Source: Isoetes taiwanensis (taxonomy: Eukaryota; Streptophyta; Lycopodiopsida; Isoetales; Isoetaceae). From it: a stretch of DNA of 64,000 bases. Below the pieces are notes generated by a model, which was given only the letters and a program-made list of their open reading frames with translations, searched no databases and was not told the origin of the DNA. The stretch is taken from contig JAJEKV010000022.1 of the NCBI GenBank assembly GCA_021234155.1, forward strand, positions 6,836,132 through 6,900,131. The letters run 5' to 3'. A program made the position numbers and the translations under genes. Below, one piece after another: positions 1-12,179 of the stretch. Within the stretch, counting starts at the first letter, position 1. The number at the start of each line of letters is the position of its first letter.

Positions 1-40
1 ATTGGGGCTACGCCAATTCACTGAGGTGTCGGATGATCTG

Positions 41-62
41 AAATTGGGCGGGCGCCCAATTT
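41..62. repeat. 22 bp near-palindrome, spacer GG
   Basis: Arms AAATTGGGCG and CGCCCAATTT are perfect inverted repeats around a two-base GG spacer. This is the reference form of a motif dispersed over the first 17.6 kb. Confidence 0.9.
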
Positions 63-1195
63 TGCGTCGACCTAGTGCAAACAATTAAGATGATGTGTGT
101 CATATGCTCCCGGTGCCTTCTTTGTCATGCGAGGATTGGAAAATTTGTAATTTGCAAGCGATTAAGAAGTCAACTATGCGTGACACGACTACTTTGTATA
201 TCTTGATGGCCAGTGCGTGGAATAGCATGCCAGAAGTTGCCCGGTTATTCTCGAAGGCGGTTGAAGGGCGAGAAGGAGAAAAATTGAGGTGAAGGATAGG
301 CTTAGACTTTTCACCAATAATTCCATCGCCATTAAAGTCCATGCATCCTCTAGATCTGCAAAGGCTCTTGAAGGAGATCAAGGATGGCACCCACATTCTG
401 AAGGAAGCAAGGATTATCTTGGGAGGCGCACTATGAAGTGTCGAGGCCGGTGGCTGAAGAAGATTGGAACAATGGGCGGGCCCTTATCGGATACATGAAG
501 GAGGTGAAAACTTCCTTTTCAAGACATGGCTGCCTTGAGGCAAGCTCACCCCATATTCACGGAGAATCCAGTGCTTATGTTCTTAAGTAGCATCGGTGGA
601 TGGGATGGGCCTTAAAGAGATGGAGAAGGAAGCTTTCGGGTCCCTCTGACAAAAGTAACGTGAATATCTTCTAGGGCCGATTGAGGAGGGTGGCAAACCT
701 TTCCAAGTGTTTCCACGTTAGTCAAGGGAGGGTTTGTCGTGGGCGTGGTAAACATGACCCGCTTCATTGGATGCGACTTAGGATATACGAAGAAATGGCC
801 AAAAGGAAGATTATGAAAAATTCCTTGACCAGCTAAGCACGATGACGGACCAGCAACTTCTTTGGGTAGCTATATTTATTACCCCAGACCCGCCTCAATG
901 AGTGCCTATCCGCCATGAAGACAATAGCCCGGTGCTTGCCCGTGTTTGGGTTAGTTCCCTACCCGAGACCCCCGGCGAAGCTGCGACTACCTCTAGAGTT
1001 CGAGAGTTGCAATGTCTTGTCTGCTAATGTATGTTGCAGGAGATCTTGGTGACTCATATCAGTCTGAAATAAATATTTAACCCGTAATTCCGACCATCAA
1101 AACAATATGCTAAGTTTCCCAAAGCATTTCTGAGAAAAAGCAGGGACATCGAAAAGAATTTGCTGATCACGAGTAATGCGGCCGGTATGCATTTT

Positions 1196-1216
1196 AAATT
1201 GGGCGCCGCCCAATTT
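1196..1216. repeat. Near-palindrome, one-base spacer
   Basis: Same 10-base arms with a single C between them. The corresponding site in copy B (12,158-12,179) has CC, so one base was lost here or missed in sequencing. Confidence 0.85.
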
Positions 1217-2306
1217 GTATTGACTATCAATGTTTCTAACATTTTTTTTTCCGTGCGACTTATTGGGCATATCGACCTTGAATGCGACAAAGGGTGTGGT
1301 GGGGAAAATCTGAAAAGTGCGGTCCCGATTTGGAAAGTAGGGCGTGCACCTATCTAGTCACAGTTGATCTTGGAAGGTTACCTTTATTCTCGACTTCTTT
1401 TAAATTGGTGCTTTTTAGCCCGGCGGCGGTGTCTGGGAGGGCTATAAAACATTGTCTTTTGAGGCAGACGAGAAGCTGGAAATTAAGCATGCGAGATATT
1501 GAGCAACTCGATGTCATGTTAGGCGAAAAAATCAAGAGCTCCGGGCACTACGAGAATAAAAGAGGAAAGAAAGGCCTCTACTTCAAAAATGCTCCCTCGA
1601 CTCGACTTCACCTTACAAAGGACACCTTGTGGTTTCTAGTCTACAACCATAAGCAGTGCAATCATTTCGAGGCAGGGACAAGGCGCGATTCAAGTCTGAC
1701 TCAAAGAAGGCGTGACCCTAGGCTCTCGGTTGGAACTATTTAGGCGAAGAAAAACAACATCAACGCCTTTGGCGGGGGCCAGATGGTGAATACTCGGGAC
1801 ATGATTGAGGCGACCTCAAAGTTCGGGAAGAGGTTGCTAGGGAGCGACTACATCGTTGTCATGGAAACAGGGGAAGGGGACAATCGGGATGGAAGGATGT
1901 GGTCCCCAACACGATGAAGCGGTCAAGATGTAGGAAGAGGTGGCGAACACGAGAAGACAATCAAAGGTGCACATGATGAGAATGAGGCTGGGGCCGAAGA
2001 TTTTATGCAAAAGAATGGAATTGATCAAAAGGCGGCACAACAACCTCATTGACATAGAACCCAGTGGGGATCATTCGGAAGATGTGCCTCCAGACAGAAT
2101 GAAAAGCGACTTATGAGTTGAAAATCGTGAAATATGTTAATAACAATTGTTCATACTTCTTTTCAGAAATGATAACGTTGCACTCATTTCTTGTCTTAAA
2201 TTTCTCTAGTTACTTTGCTAACCAAATTGGGCGCCCATGAATTTGGCTAACCCTACAAACTATAGCCTTTTATTAAATTTATTTGACCGCTATCCTCACA
2301 TGATGG

Positions 2307-2328
2307 AAATTGGGCGGGCGCCCAATTT
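2307..2328. repeat. Near-palindrome, spacer GG
   Basis: Perfect 10-base arms with a GG spacer, and one further symmetric base pair outside (G...C). The counterpart near 13,288-13,308 in copy B is degraded. A partly degraded site lies just upstream at 2,224-2,244. Confidence 0.85.
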
Positions 2329-2857
2329 CTTGTGATAAGCGCCATCAAACATGAAGTGAAGTGGGGTGCTTGAAGCAGTGGAGATCAAAGAAGCGAGACC
2401 TCGGGGAATTACTCGGTGCGTTACATTATATAATATTGACTATGCTTATTACATCCTTACAACATTATTATATCCTTGTCCGGTACATTAACATATCCGA
2501 GGTGTACAAAGTCACTCGTCGTCGCGCCAAAGGCGTACCATTCGGCTCAAAATATCTGCGATGGGGAAATATCTGGTGGACCTCAACACAGTGGGCTTCA
2601 CTGCAATTACTCATGGGTCCATACGCTTTGGATTTTGGAGCCATGGATCAAGACTAACACAGGTCATATATACTTTGGCAAATATCGTTGTAACTCAAGT
2701 AGCACTTGAAGGATCGGATGTTCTCCGGACGTCCGGCAAAGGAAACCATGAGATGAATCACGGTGGGTTGCTTTTATAGGTGTGAAATTATTGATGTCAA
2801 TTATTGGGCGTACATACTAGCGCAGATGTAGTATAAAGGTACACCTGTCTGACCACA

Positions 2858-2887
2858 CGCGAAATTGGGCGGCCGCCCAATTTCGCG
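2858..2887. repeat. 30 bp perfect palindrome, spacer GC
   Basis: The core arms surround GC, so the whole core is self-complementary. Symmetry continues outward through CGCG on both sides, giving a 30-base perfect palindrome. The counterpart at 13,862-13,883 has one mismatch in the core. Confidence 0.9.
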
Positions 2888-2914
2888 CATCATCGATATG
2901 AGCATTCAAAGGGC

Positions 2915-2936
2915 AAAGTGGGCGGGCGCCCAATTT
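2915..2936. repeat. Near-palindrome variant (AAAGTGGGCG left arm)
   Basis: The left arm is AAAGTGGGCG instead of AAATTGGGCG; the spacer is GG and the right arm canonical. The same variant is kept at the equivalent place in copy B (13,914-13,935), so it predates the duplication. Confidence 0.85.
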
Positions 2937-3979
2937 CACAGGACATGTTGGACAAGTTGCACATATAGAAGACAAGTTGTACTAATACTTTATCTCATAG
3001 ATGATTACAGTCGATTACAACAAGATGACAAGCGTTCATTTAGGGGACTCTTAAGGTCATTTTCACGAGCACCCAGTGATCTTCTCTATCATGTACATTT
3101 GATGCTCTCTATTCCATATCGGATGGATGATAACGTCGAAGGGATCGGGATAATGGCGAGGATTTAAATATTTGTGGTCATCCAGGTCTTCCATGGGTAT
3201 CTCTAGCTTGGCAACCTTTGCTTGAAGTTTAAGTGATTCATCTTGCGGGTTGATGGAATCCGTTCAGGACGAATGAGACCACATGGCTGGGCGAAGGCCA
3301 AATTTGATGGTCAAAATTGGTTTGAGATATATTTATACCACAATCATTATTGAAGGTATTATGCGCAAAAGATTATTGGATGTACATTATATACAACCAA
3401 TAATCTTTCTGATGGTCATCAATAATTCCTTGGCTATAAATATATTTTGCATTGACGACATACCACAACACATTCATTTGCCATGTCTCGCCATCTTCAC
3501 AGGCCCCATGTTGACACCCTTACTTGCCTTATGACCTATGGCGATCTTTATGCTGCGAGTTGAAAGGGATCTCTCGATCCACGGCTGTATCAAGTATAAC
3601 TCTTGGTCGAAAGAAAGACTCCCCGGCCGGTATCATGTTACTATCCATATTGTGTGGGTTCCGGATGAGGCTTTTGAGATTAATAGAATCACCAATAATT
3701 ACAATCTATGACTCATGTATTTCTTAACTTTATATGATATGATGATGTAAGCGTGTTGTGCATGATTACATTGTTATGTTTGATTGTTATCTTGATTCGA
3801 TCTCGTTTTTCGTTTTCCTTTTGCTGCAAGAAGGAAGTGGGTGGGCGCCCAATTTTCTGAAAGTGGAAGCCTTCATGAAACTACCTTCAGGCCATCCCTG
3901 AAGGGGCAAAAGTCGCTGACCCGCCCGGTTTGGAGGAGACTATTCCAGAAAAGAAAATGGGCGGGCAATTTCCTCTGGA

Positions 3980-4007
3980 AGGAAAGTGGGCGGGCGCCCA
4001 ATTTCCT
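3980..4007. repeat. Near-palindrome with extended arms
   Basis: Left arm AAAGTGGGCG, GG spacer, right arm CGCCCAATTT, with flanking AGG and CCT extending the symmetry. Two partial copies lie just upstream, at 3,834-3,855 and 3,955-3,971. Confidence 0.8.
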
Positions 4008-6759
4008 GCAGGGAGGCCTCCATGAAATAAGATATTACTATTCGAGGAAATTGCGCGTCATTGGGATGTTCTCAATGTGAACAAAAACATTCTATTCACA
4101 TAGGAATGGAGTACATGGATGGATTCGTAGATAATAATATCAACTAAACAACATGCGTCGAAAGCATAGGTTGAGCAGGAATGACAATAGATAATAATAG
4201 ATAATATTAAACATGGGCGTTTTAGGTCAATATCGGTTCCATATAATTAGATCCCCGAGTTGGAACTCATTATGTCTTGTCGGCGTCTGATCCGGCCAGT
4301 CATCAATTACGCCGCCGGATAGAAGTCTTTGAGGATGAGTTTGATTACCAAAGCCACCGCTGCCTCTTTTCCTTCTTGTAAAGCTTCTTAAACAACGGCC
4401 CAAGGAAAGTGTTGTGCAGCCAAACATCCTCATTTTTCGGCAACCTCTTGAGCTTACGCCCTGTAAATATGGCGTTTCAAAGAAATCAAGCGACCTTCGG
4501 CTCTACCCACTAAGGTCATCAAGCTCATCGCCATCCTTCATCAACTCTCCACGGCCAGAATGAGCTTCACGAGTTGGCTTCTCATTTCTTACATGCCATT
4601 TTGGTTTATCTAGATTACGCACCTCAACTTTGAAGTTGATTCGCATGAGCTAATATTGGCTCAATGATATAGCTTACATTTTCGCTCATTGTGAATCCAT
4701 ATTGCTTTGGTTGGACCATTACATAACACGAATATGAATCTACACTATCATTTTGCGAATGCGGTGCGTGGCGAGACAAATCTCTGAGGCGCTTGGGCAA
4801 GAGACACAAACTTCGGTTGGCACTTTTTGGGCTTTATAGATACAAGGCCTGCCATCCACCTACTGCACACATTTGAAAATTTGCATCATTCTACTAAATA
4901 AAACCCTTATTTTCTAAAAATCGGGTACATTTGGGAGTCATATGGACTCGGCCAAAGTCCACAATTAATGATTATACTTTACTCTATTTGTTCTTGATGT
5001 GATAGCCGCGAGATGGACACAAGACCCTCACCTTCTTCAACTTTTTGTCGGTGGTTTCTGTTGAGATGCATTATACTAGTGACAGGTTGCCTCAGAGCAT
5101 GTCCCTCACGCTTTATACACTAGGCTGCTGGAATGATCTCGAATGCATTAAAGTGATGAGGCAAGCGGTAATGATAGATGAAAACAAAGATGGTGGAGTT
5201 TAGTACGAAGTAAGATCACATGCTAATCTTATGATAGCAATTATGGATGATAAAGAATATGAAATACTCAAGAAACGAAGGTGAGAAGATTGCTTGGCGG
5301 TGCTATGACTAGATGAACCCCTAGTGAAGAATGTTTTTATGTCGAGACCAATTGCGAAGACAAAGAAGGGACTGCGGATGTGGATATGGACCTCATAGAG
5401 GGGCGAAGAAGGAAGAGGAGGAAAAAGCGGGTCGTGACATCCTTTGTTCACCAATCAGAAGTATAGACTCTTGTTGCGCATAAAGGGGAAGAATTTGAAT
5501 AATCACAGGTTTTTCTTTGGCCTTCGAGTTTTACGATTGAAGCCTTCGCCCTTTGGAGTCAACATTTGGGAGTTTCATGTTGGAGGTTATGTCGGGCGGG
5601 AAGCTACGAAGCTAGCTAGGAAATGTCAAAGTGTGGTCTCACGATGGTCAAAAGCCAGGACTTCCTTGATATTTTTAGAAAGTGTTAGAGGTGGCACCTA
5701 GGGGTCCGATGGGTAGTGCAAAAAAATAGCTTCCACCTCTAAGTCCGAATTACCTCCGAATCGTGCGGGCGGGAACAAATAAAGAAAGCCAGATGGAGCA
5801 CATAAAAGATGAATCTCGACAGCTTGTGAGTTAATATAAATGAGGCATGCCTATAATTCCAATCACATTGGAAAATCCATTGAAGGTAATGTAGAGAACA
5901 GCAGCAGAAGAAGACAAAATCAAGATGATCTGATGGATTGAGCTTCGAGAGTGAGTTAGCATAAGAGTAATGAAATACCATAGTTCCAAACACTAGGTAA
6001 ATGTAGGTGACACTTAGCGGACAGAAGACAACCAGGAGTAAGCTCATCATTGCGGATGTTAGGCAGGAACGAAGGATGTTCTTCAAACAGAAAATCGCGC
6101 CCGGTAGCGATTTCAATTCTCTTTCCTTGTCGACAGTATGTGCTGCCAGATCTAAACTGGTTTCCTCCAAAATTCCGACCATGCGATTTGAATGGAGTGC
6201 TAAGCGTTACCCTAAAGCATGATTAGGCCTATCATGGTATGCGAGAAACCATTTGAGACACGTCACGAAATGGGTATGCTCATGACCGTGTCTGAAGGAG
6301 ATGTTAGACCAAGCTTTCACTTTATTCGTTGTGCAATTTGGTAAATGGAGTAAGCGAATAGAAATATCTGAGGAAGTTTGAGAGTAGTTCTACCGGTCAT
6401 GAAGATTATGGGCATCTGTTTGGGATGAGCAAATGTAAGTCATTCAACGAGAAGGATCCTACAGGTAAAAAAAAATTTGTGAAATGGCAGGCGACGATGG
6501 ATGACTTGGGCGTTCAGGAAGAAGACGTGGTAGCCTTGAACACTTCCTCCACACTACTCGCTCGGTAGTCCTTCGATATCTCACATAGAGTGGTATGTGT
6601 CATTGCCCCACAACCCCTTTGCTACTAGATGTTCATTAAGGAAGAGATACACCAGCCTGCAGGATTTCAGTAGTGTTAAAATCGGTAAGGGAAGGCGAAA
6701 GCAATGCAAATGACCTGGGGGACTCCCATTCAATGGTTACAAGGACAATAAAATTGGTA

Positions 6760-7330
6760 GGGTGCCCTGCGTGTAAGGGGTTTGGATTCCCCTTGTATAA
6801 GGTTAGTATTGGATCTGCGATGAGTCTCTCACAATGGGTAGAAAAAGAAAGTTCTCACTGAAGAGGCCATATCAGCGCTGGGTGGTGGTAGCCCAATTGT
6901 TCGTGGTGGTGGAGGGCTGTAAAGTAGGCACACTTTCACTTTCCCTGATATTTAGAAGCATCACCAAGAAAACACATTAGAGATCTGGTGGCCCACCGGA
7001 CGGTTCACCTATCGGTCATGTGCGAGAAAAGGGACAATATGGGCGGCCAGCCAATTTGTCCCATTCTTACAGAATGGTGACGCCGATTTGAACGAATCGG
7101 CTTATAAAAAGGGTATTATTGATCACGGTCGGTCTCAATGGGTACAAAAAGAAGGTTGTGGATTGCGGCGAGGGACATATCGGCGCTTCTGGAATTGAAA
7201 TCGCCCTGTTGTTAGGTGGTGGTTAAAGACTTGTGAGTAAGCCCGAACTTCGGCGCCCGCCAATTTAGTTGTCACCAAGATAAAACACCAGTCTGGTTTG
7301 CCCATCCGAGGCGATTTCACCTACAGTCAC
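6760..7330 (+). repeat. Degenerate direct repeat pair
   Basis: Two related blocks, about 6,785-7,025 and 7,105-7,330. Shared landmarks in order are 'caatgggta..aaaagaa', 'catatcggcgct', 'ggtggtgg', 'caccaaga' and a closing 'ttcacctaY.gtca'. Both contain a GCC-CAATTT-like motif. No coding function is seen. Confidence 0.55.
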
Positions 7331-7979
7331 CTACACATACACACTAAAGAGAACTAAGAGGCGGAGACACTGGCGGAATTTATCATTGAGCTCCCAAAAC
7401 AAAACAATCGAGCATTGGAAAGGGCGACTACAAACAAGGTTAATGGAGAAAATAAGCGAGCACACAAATCCTGCATGACAATTTCCAGCGAAAGAGGCGG
7501 ACTACGCGCCGAAAATTTGGGTTTATATAAATGTAAGCGGTGCTTAGGTTGAAGAGGAGGGGTAAATCAAAGGTCAAGCCGCCGAAGCGTGAATGGAAGG
7601 TGTGAATGAGCAGGCGTGCTTGAAGAGGTGCGAATGAGCAGTAGTGAATGGAAAGGCGTGATTGATAAAATCGGGTAACATCACATTTGCGGCAATTACA
7701 CATCGAGCTATGGCGAATTTAAGCGTGGAGACAGCACAAACCTTTGGAATCTCGTGGCCATGAATATGAATCGCTGAAGATGTTTTGCGTCTTGTAGAAA
7801 AGATAGTAGCCAAACAAAGCCTTTGCCGAAAAAACAACGAGTTTGAAGGCGCATTTACATTTAAACATGAATTCCCCAAAATTTGAATGTAATTTCCCCA
7901 ATTTTTTAAGTTAAATGTCCCACCTAATTTGAAAATAATGTGTCAGTCCGGAACTTTCAAAAATGAGTTCCGCCTAAAG

Positions 7980-8190
7980 CACGTGCGACACGTGCATGAC
8001 TTTCAATTAATTTTTTAGGCTTTAAATAGCTTGATTTGAAATTCAAAAATCCAGCACTCATTATTAAGGTCCTAATTAATTCCTCACGCTTCGAAGCCAT
8101 CAACGGTCCATTTTATTTCAAAGGGCCAAGCGCTTACATACCGCGACACTTGTCTTAGCCCCAAGAGGTCCATAACCCTTTAAAAGCCCC
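7980..8190 (+). promoter_or_regulatory. Possible promoter with paired G-boxes
   Basis: Two CACGTG hexamers lie at 7,980-7,985 and 7,989-7,994. A TTTAAAAG TATA-like sequence follows at about 8,178. Downstream is an open stretch (8,232-8,498). G-boxes are bound by plant bZIP and bHLH factors. The arrangement resembles a plant promoter, but transcription is inference. Confidence 0.3.
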
Positions 8191-8448
8191 TCATTCTCCT
8201 CATTTGCAGATTTAGAAAATTACGTGCTTCTTTGGCGCTTTGTGCTCCGCTAAACTTTGTCGCCTTCATATTTCTTAACCACGAAAGTGGATTCTCGACC
8301 AGCACTATACTCCCGAACCGGTATGCGAAACCCCGGATGTTCGAGCTCTTGGCCTTGTGTCTCGGCCGGCTTATAAGCCATCTGTTGGCGCCTTCCTCTG
8401 CATTGACCTATCGCACGGGTACCCTGTACACCAAGGAATTCCTGGAGT

Positions 8449-8478
8449 TGATGGCATCTCGCCCCACCACCGGTGGCA
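8449..8478 (+). other. Possible first coding exon ending at a splice donor
   Basis: ATG at 8,449 opens MASRPTTGGK, followed immediately by a good plant splice donor (AAG then GTAAGG). This lies about 270 bp downstream of the TATA-like motif at 8,178. I could not find a convincing second exon, so this may be chance. Confidence 0.2.
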
Positions 8479-8892
8479 AGGTAAGGTGGACTACTTTCTA
8501 AATATAAACTTGAGCGCTTGTTGATTAAGTATCCCCTATAACATCTGGACATATGAACATCTTCTAGATGCCTCTTTCCCCCACGTCATGCATACGTATG
8601 CGGGCCGGAATAGGGCACCCAATTTGCTTCCCCTTAGAGTGTTTCATTTTGCAAAACATTGGACATTGGACCCAATGTGGCGGTAGCCGATTTGCCTATC
8701 CAGACACCAGGCGGTAGCCGGTTACCTATCTGGGAACCCGCGACTACCCGGGATGGTAGGCTTGGTGGGGCTAAATTGAAGCCCAATTTAATCTGACCAA
8801 ATCTACCATCAAAATGTCGTGCTCTCACGAATAAAAAGCGAAGCGATCTTCCACAGTGTGAACAAAATAAGTAGAATTACAATATCTTGTGG

Positions 8893-9080
8893 GATCACGG
8901 CAAAATTGGTAGGCCCAATTTGGTATCGTGGGGATCACGGCAAAATTGGTGGCCAATTTGGCCCAATGACCCTAATCGTCTCCTCGGACTCAAGGCTCAC
9001 CATGAGTTGAGCGAGAAATTGATGCGCCCAATTTGGTGTCTTGCGATGGGGATCAGGGGCAAATTAGGCGGGCCCAATTT
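8893..9080 (+). repeat. Local cluster of partial palindromes
   Basis: The phrase 'gggatcacggcaaaattggt' occurs at about 8,891 and 8,931, each followed by a shortened GGCCCAATTTGG. Further partial motifs lie at about 9,027 and 9,057. It looks like short tandem duplication of a unit carrying the AAATTGGG/CCCAATTT motif. Confidence 0.6.
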
Positions 9081-9302
9081 GCCTCCATCACAACAGTCTC
9101 TTCAGCCCCAAGTCTCCCAAGTACTAACACTACTTTGGATTCTAGGGAATTAATATGCGCCTTGAACAAAGCGGTGCTCGGGTTCCGTCTGGGACCCAAA
9201 TTGCGAGAGGCTATTGCAATAGAGAATGCAAAAGAAGAAGAAGAAAGATCATTTCTTTGGCATCGAGGTTGTGCCCCATGAAGTTTTGCCCGGTTCTCAC
9301 GA

Positions 9303-9611
9303 ATGGGGTGCGGGTGCATAGAGATAGGAATATTCATCCACGGGTCCCGGACAAACCACCTCAAGGATCTTACGCTTTTCTTTGGCAAGATAGGGGCAGG
9401 AAAAATGAATTCGGCCGGGTATCGTCATCGACATGGAGGTGTCGCTGCGAACAATGATGACTTCCTCATCGGCGTTGAAGACACCGTAGATCGGACTTTT
9501 GTCCGTTATAAAGTTCCACTATCTAAGCACGAGCCATGTATGATGAAGCGCAAGTATAAAGGAAAGCCCACATTCTTATTTCGAGAAAGGATGGTATTTG
9601 GACTCATATGA
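9303..9611 (+). pseudogene. Coding-like fragment, unknown protein
   Basis: A 102-codon open frame whose second half (IGVEDTVDRTFVRYKVPL, then a Lys/Arg-rich stretch) has protein-like composition. The start is arbitrary: residues before about 40 look like out-of-frame sequence. A separate frame just upstream (about 9,120-9,280) also looks coding (ALNKAVLGFRLGPKLREA then a Glu-rich run), so a longer gene may be broken by frameshifts. I do not recognise the family. Confidence 0.3.
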
Positions 9612-10285
9612 AAGTTTAAAATTTCGGGTATCAAATCAGAACCCGATATTTTGGATGGCTACTATTTGTCGGGCAGTGGATATTAGAGCACAAGCGAACA
9701 GGTCTAAAAGCAGCATTCCGCGAGTATCGGGGCAAAAACCAACCTAAAGTGTACGATACTAAGTGGCTTAAGTCTAGATACAAGAAAGGTGAGAGACAGC
9801 ACAAAGCTGAGGGGCGGCGCAAATGGAGCCCGAATCTGGCAGTCAAAAAGAAAGCGAGGACACGCTAAGGCTATTCCTTGTAAAATTTGCCACTAAACTT
9901 ATATTGGTGGAATAAGAAGAAGAGAACATCAAAGGTCGCCCGTCACGAGTCGAGAAAGGACCAAAGGCGTGAAGAGGAACCCCCTAAAGCGCATGGGAAA
10001 AGATTTGGGTGGTCCGATGAAGAGGCGCAAAGCGGGGCGTGTTATCGCAGAGCCCAAAAAAGCGGAGAGGGAGTCCTTGTCTTCTTCTTCATCCCGAACA
10101 ACCGGGAGAGTGGCCGGCGGATCGTGAAGTTCACTCCATGCGGTGGCGGCGTCACTCGGGGGGAAGCGGAGACATGAGTTGTCACAAGCGCCATAGCAAG
10201 CATCAAGCAGGGAGAGAATCTACCCTGCGGGGGTGGGCTTCGAGATTGAAGTCGATGTGTTCAAGATGCATAAAGCCCCGCAAAT

Positions 10286-10822
10286 ATGACTTGTAGGGTC
10301 ATAAGTCCGGCACTTGGACACTCTCTACGAATCGTTTATCAGCCATCGGATGCACCCTCCTGTGCTGATGTCGTGCCGTTCGATCCACGGGCCAGGCGAG
10401 CAATAAAGTGGAAGAAGTGGGAGGATGCGCAAAATGCGAATCTTTGGATTGTTAATGGCAACCACTCGACCACGGTTGCTCAAGCGTTTGTCACACAAGC
10501 TTTGGCATGGCCTCTGAAAGAAGCACTTGGCAAGCCCGATATTCTTTTTCTATGCCAAAAAAATCGCAGGAGTCTGGCGGGGAAATCTCCCGCGACAATG
10601 AAATGCGTTCGTGTAAGCCGGGAGAATAATGACATAACAAAGACTATACAGGAAGTATTTTTGAAGAAATTAGCAGCCCAACCAATGGGCATTCTACGGG
10701 AAGCCACGGAAGGGCAAACGCCGGGCACTCCGTCGGTGGGCGTATTCTGTAAGTGCACTACCACCATTACTGGTTCTGCTATCCACAAGTTCGGGGGCGC
10801 CCGCCCAATTTCAACCTATTAA
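10286..10822 (+). CDS. 178-codon open frame with possible ParB/sulfiredoxin-like motif
   Basis: The longest open frame in the first 18 kb. Residues about 30-60 are basic and Trp-rich (RRAIKWKKWEDAQ), then LWIVNGNHSTTVAQ at about 55-69. The Gly-Asn-His-Ser motif after a hydrophobic strand resembles the [DN]-G-[QN]-H-[RS] motif of ParB/sulfiredoxin-fold proteins. RENNDITKTIQEVFLKKL (about 112-130) is predicted helical. The frame lies just before long repeat copy B and ends in a partial palindrome (10,793-10,811). Its true start and end are unknown and it may be a fragment of a mobile-element gene. The fold suggestion is inference from a short motif. Confidence 0.4.
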   Translation: MTCRVISPALGHSLRIVYQPSDAPSCADVVPFDPRARRAIKWKKWEDAQNANLWIVNGNHSTTVAQAFVTQALAWPLKEALGKPDILFLCQKNRRSLAGKSPATMKCVRVSRENNDITKTIQEVFLKKLAAQPMGILREATEGQTPGTPSVGVFCKCTTTITGSAIHKFGGARPISTY

Positions 10823-12157
10823 CCTCTTTTCAAATTGAGGATAGCCCAATTTCATCCGGTGCGACATTAACAACTTCATTGCTGTAAATCTTTGCTCGCC
10901 CAATTTGAAAGCGTTGGGAAATTGTATTTCAATACAAAACATATGTCTTTCCGCCTTTTCTCCCTTAACAATGGGTTGTGTCGGATGATGCGAGGGGTAG
11001 GAAAATAACGGGCGCCCAATTTCGTCTTTTCTGCAAGCAAATTAAGATGATGTGTATCGCCTTATCTGGTGCCTTCTTTGTCATGCGAGGATTGGAAAGG
11101 CATGGCGCTGCAAGCGATTAAGAAGTCAACTATGCGTGACTCGACTACTTTGTATATCTTGATGACGAGTCGTGGAATATATGCACAAAGTTGCCCGGTT
11201 ATTCTCACGAAGCCGGTTGAAGGGCGCGAAGGAGAAAAAATTGAGGTGAAGGATAGGCTTAGACTTTTCACCAATAATTCACATAAGCCCATTAAAGTCC
11301 ATGCATCCTCTAGATGCGCAAAAGGCTCTTTGAAGGAGATCAAGGATGGCACCACATTCTGAAGGAAGCAAGGATTATCTTGGGAGGCGCACTATGAAAG
11401 TCGAGCCCGGTGAGCTGAAGAAGATTGGAACAATGGGGCGGGCCCTTGTGGGATACATGAAGGAGGTGAAGAAACTTCCTTTTCAAGACATGGCTGCCTT
11501 GAGGCAAGCTCACCCCATATTCACGGAGAATCGATGCTTATGTTACAAGTAGCATCGGTGGATGAAGCGAAGGGCATAAAGAGATGGAGAAGGAAAGCTT
11601 TAGGAGTCCCTCTGACAAAGTAGGCGAATATCTTCTAGGGCGGTTGAGGAGGGTGGCAAACCTTTCAAGTGTTTCCACGTTAGTCCAGGAGGTTTGTGCG
11701 TGGGCGTGGTAAACACTTGGCCCGCTTCATTGGATGCGACTTCGGATATACGAAGAAATGGCCAAAGGAAGATTATGAAAAATTCCTTGACCAGCTAAGC
11801 ACGATAGCGGACCAAGGTGACTTTCTTTGGTAGCTATATTTATTACCCGGACCGCCTCAATGAGTGCCTATCCGCCATGAAGACAATAGGCGGTGGTGGC
11901 CCGTGTTTGGGTTAGTTCCTACGAGGACCCCCGGCGAAGCTGCGACTACCTCTAGAGTTCGAGAGTTGCAATGTCTTGTCACTGCTAATGTATGTTGCGA
12001 GAGGCAGCATGACTCGCCATCGGTCTGAGAAATAAATATTTGCTTCGCCAATTCAGACCATCAAAGCAATATGCTAAGTTTCCCAAGCATTTCTGAGAAA
12101 AAGCAGGACATCGAAAAGAATTTGCACGATCACGCGGTGTGCGGCGGTATGCATTTT

Positions 12158-12179
12158 AAATTGGGCGCCCGCCCAATTT
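12158..12179. repeat. 22 bp near-palindrome, spacer CC
   Basis: Arms AAATTGGGCG and CGCCCAATTT around CC. Equivalent to 1,196-1,216 in copy A. Confidence 0.9.

Larger units (their letters stand above)
1..6545. repeat. Long duplicated unit, copy A (unclassified element)
   Basis: This stretch is repeated, in the same orientation, at about 10,975-17,640. Matching runs of tens to hundreds of bases can be followed by eye from about position 25 to 6,545, where similarity stops after the shared 'gatgatgg...gccttgaa' stretch. The left end may lie outside the window. Reading frames are short and broken. No reverse transcriptase, integrase, transposase or helicase motif was found on either strand. Coding-like remnants shared with copy B include WEFHVGGYVGRE (about 5,565-5,610) and YHVTIHIVWV (about 3,630-3,665). 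It carries many copies of the AAATTGGGCG/CGCCCAATTT near-palindrome. The element class is unknown; a very long terminal repeat or a satellite-like segmental duplication are both possible. Confidence 0.85.
6546..10974. other. Spacer between the two long repeat copies
   Basis: About 4.4 kb not shared with the repeats on either side. It holds a degenerate tandem pair (6,760-7,330), a possible promoter (7,980-8,190), clustered partial palindromes (8,893-9,080) and two stretches of coding-like sequence (9,303-9,611 and 10,286-10,822). If the flanking copies were long terminal repeats, this would be the internal region, but no gag-pol signature is visible. Confidence 0.6.

Noticed and set aside
5739-6182. 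147-codon - strand frame in copy A
   Set aside because: It is not preserved at the equivalent place in copy B; its composition is Leu/Phe/Ser-rich without a domain.
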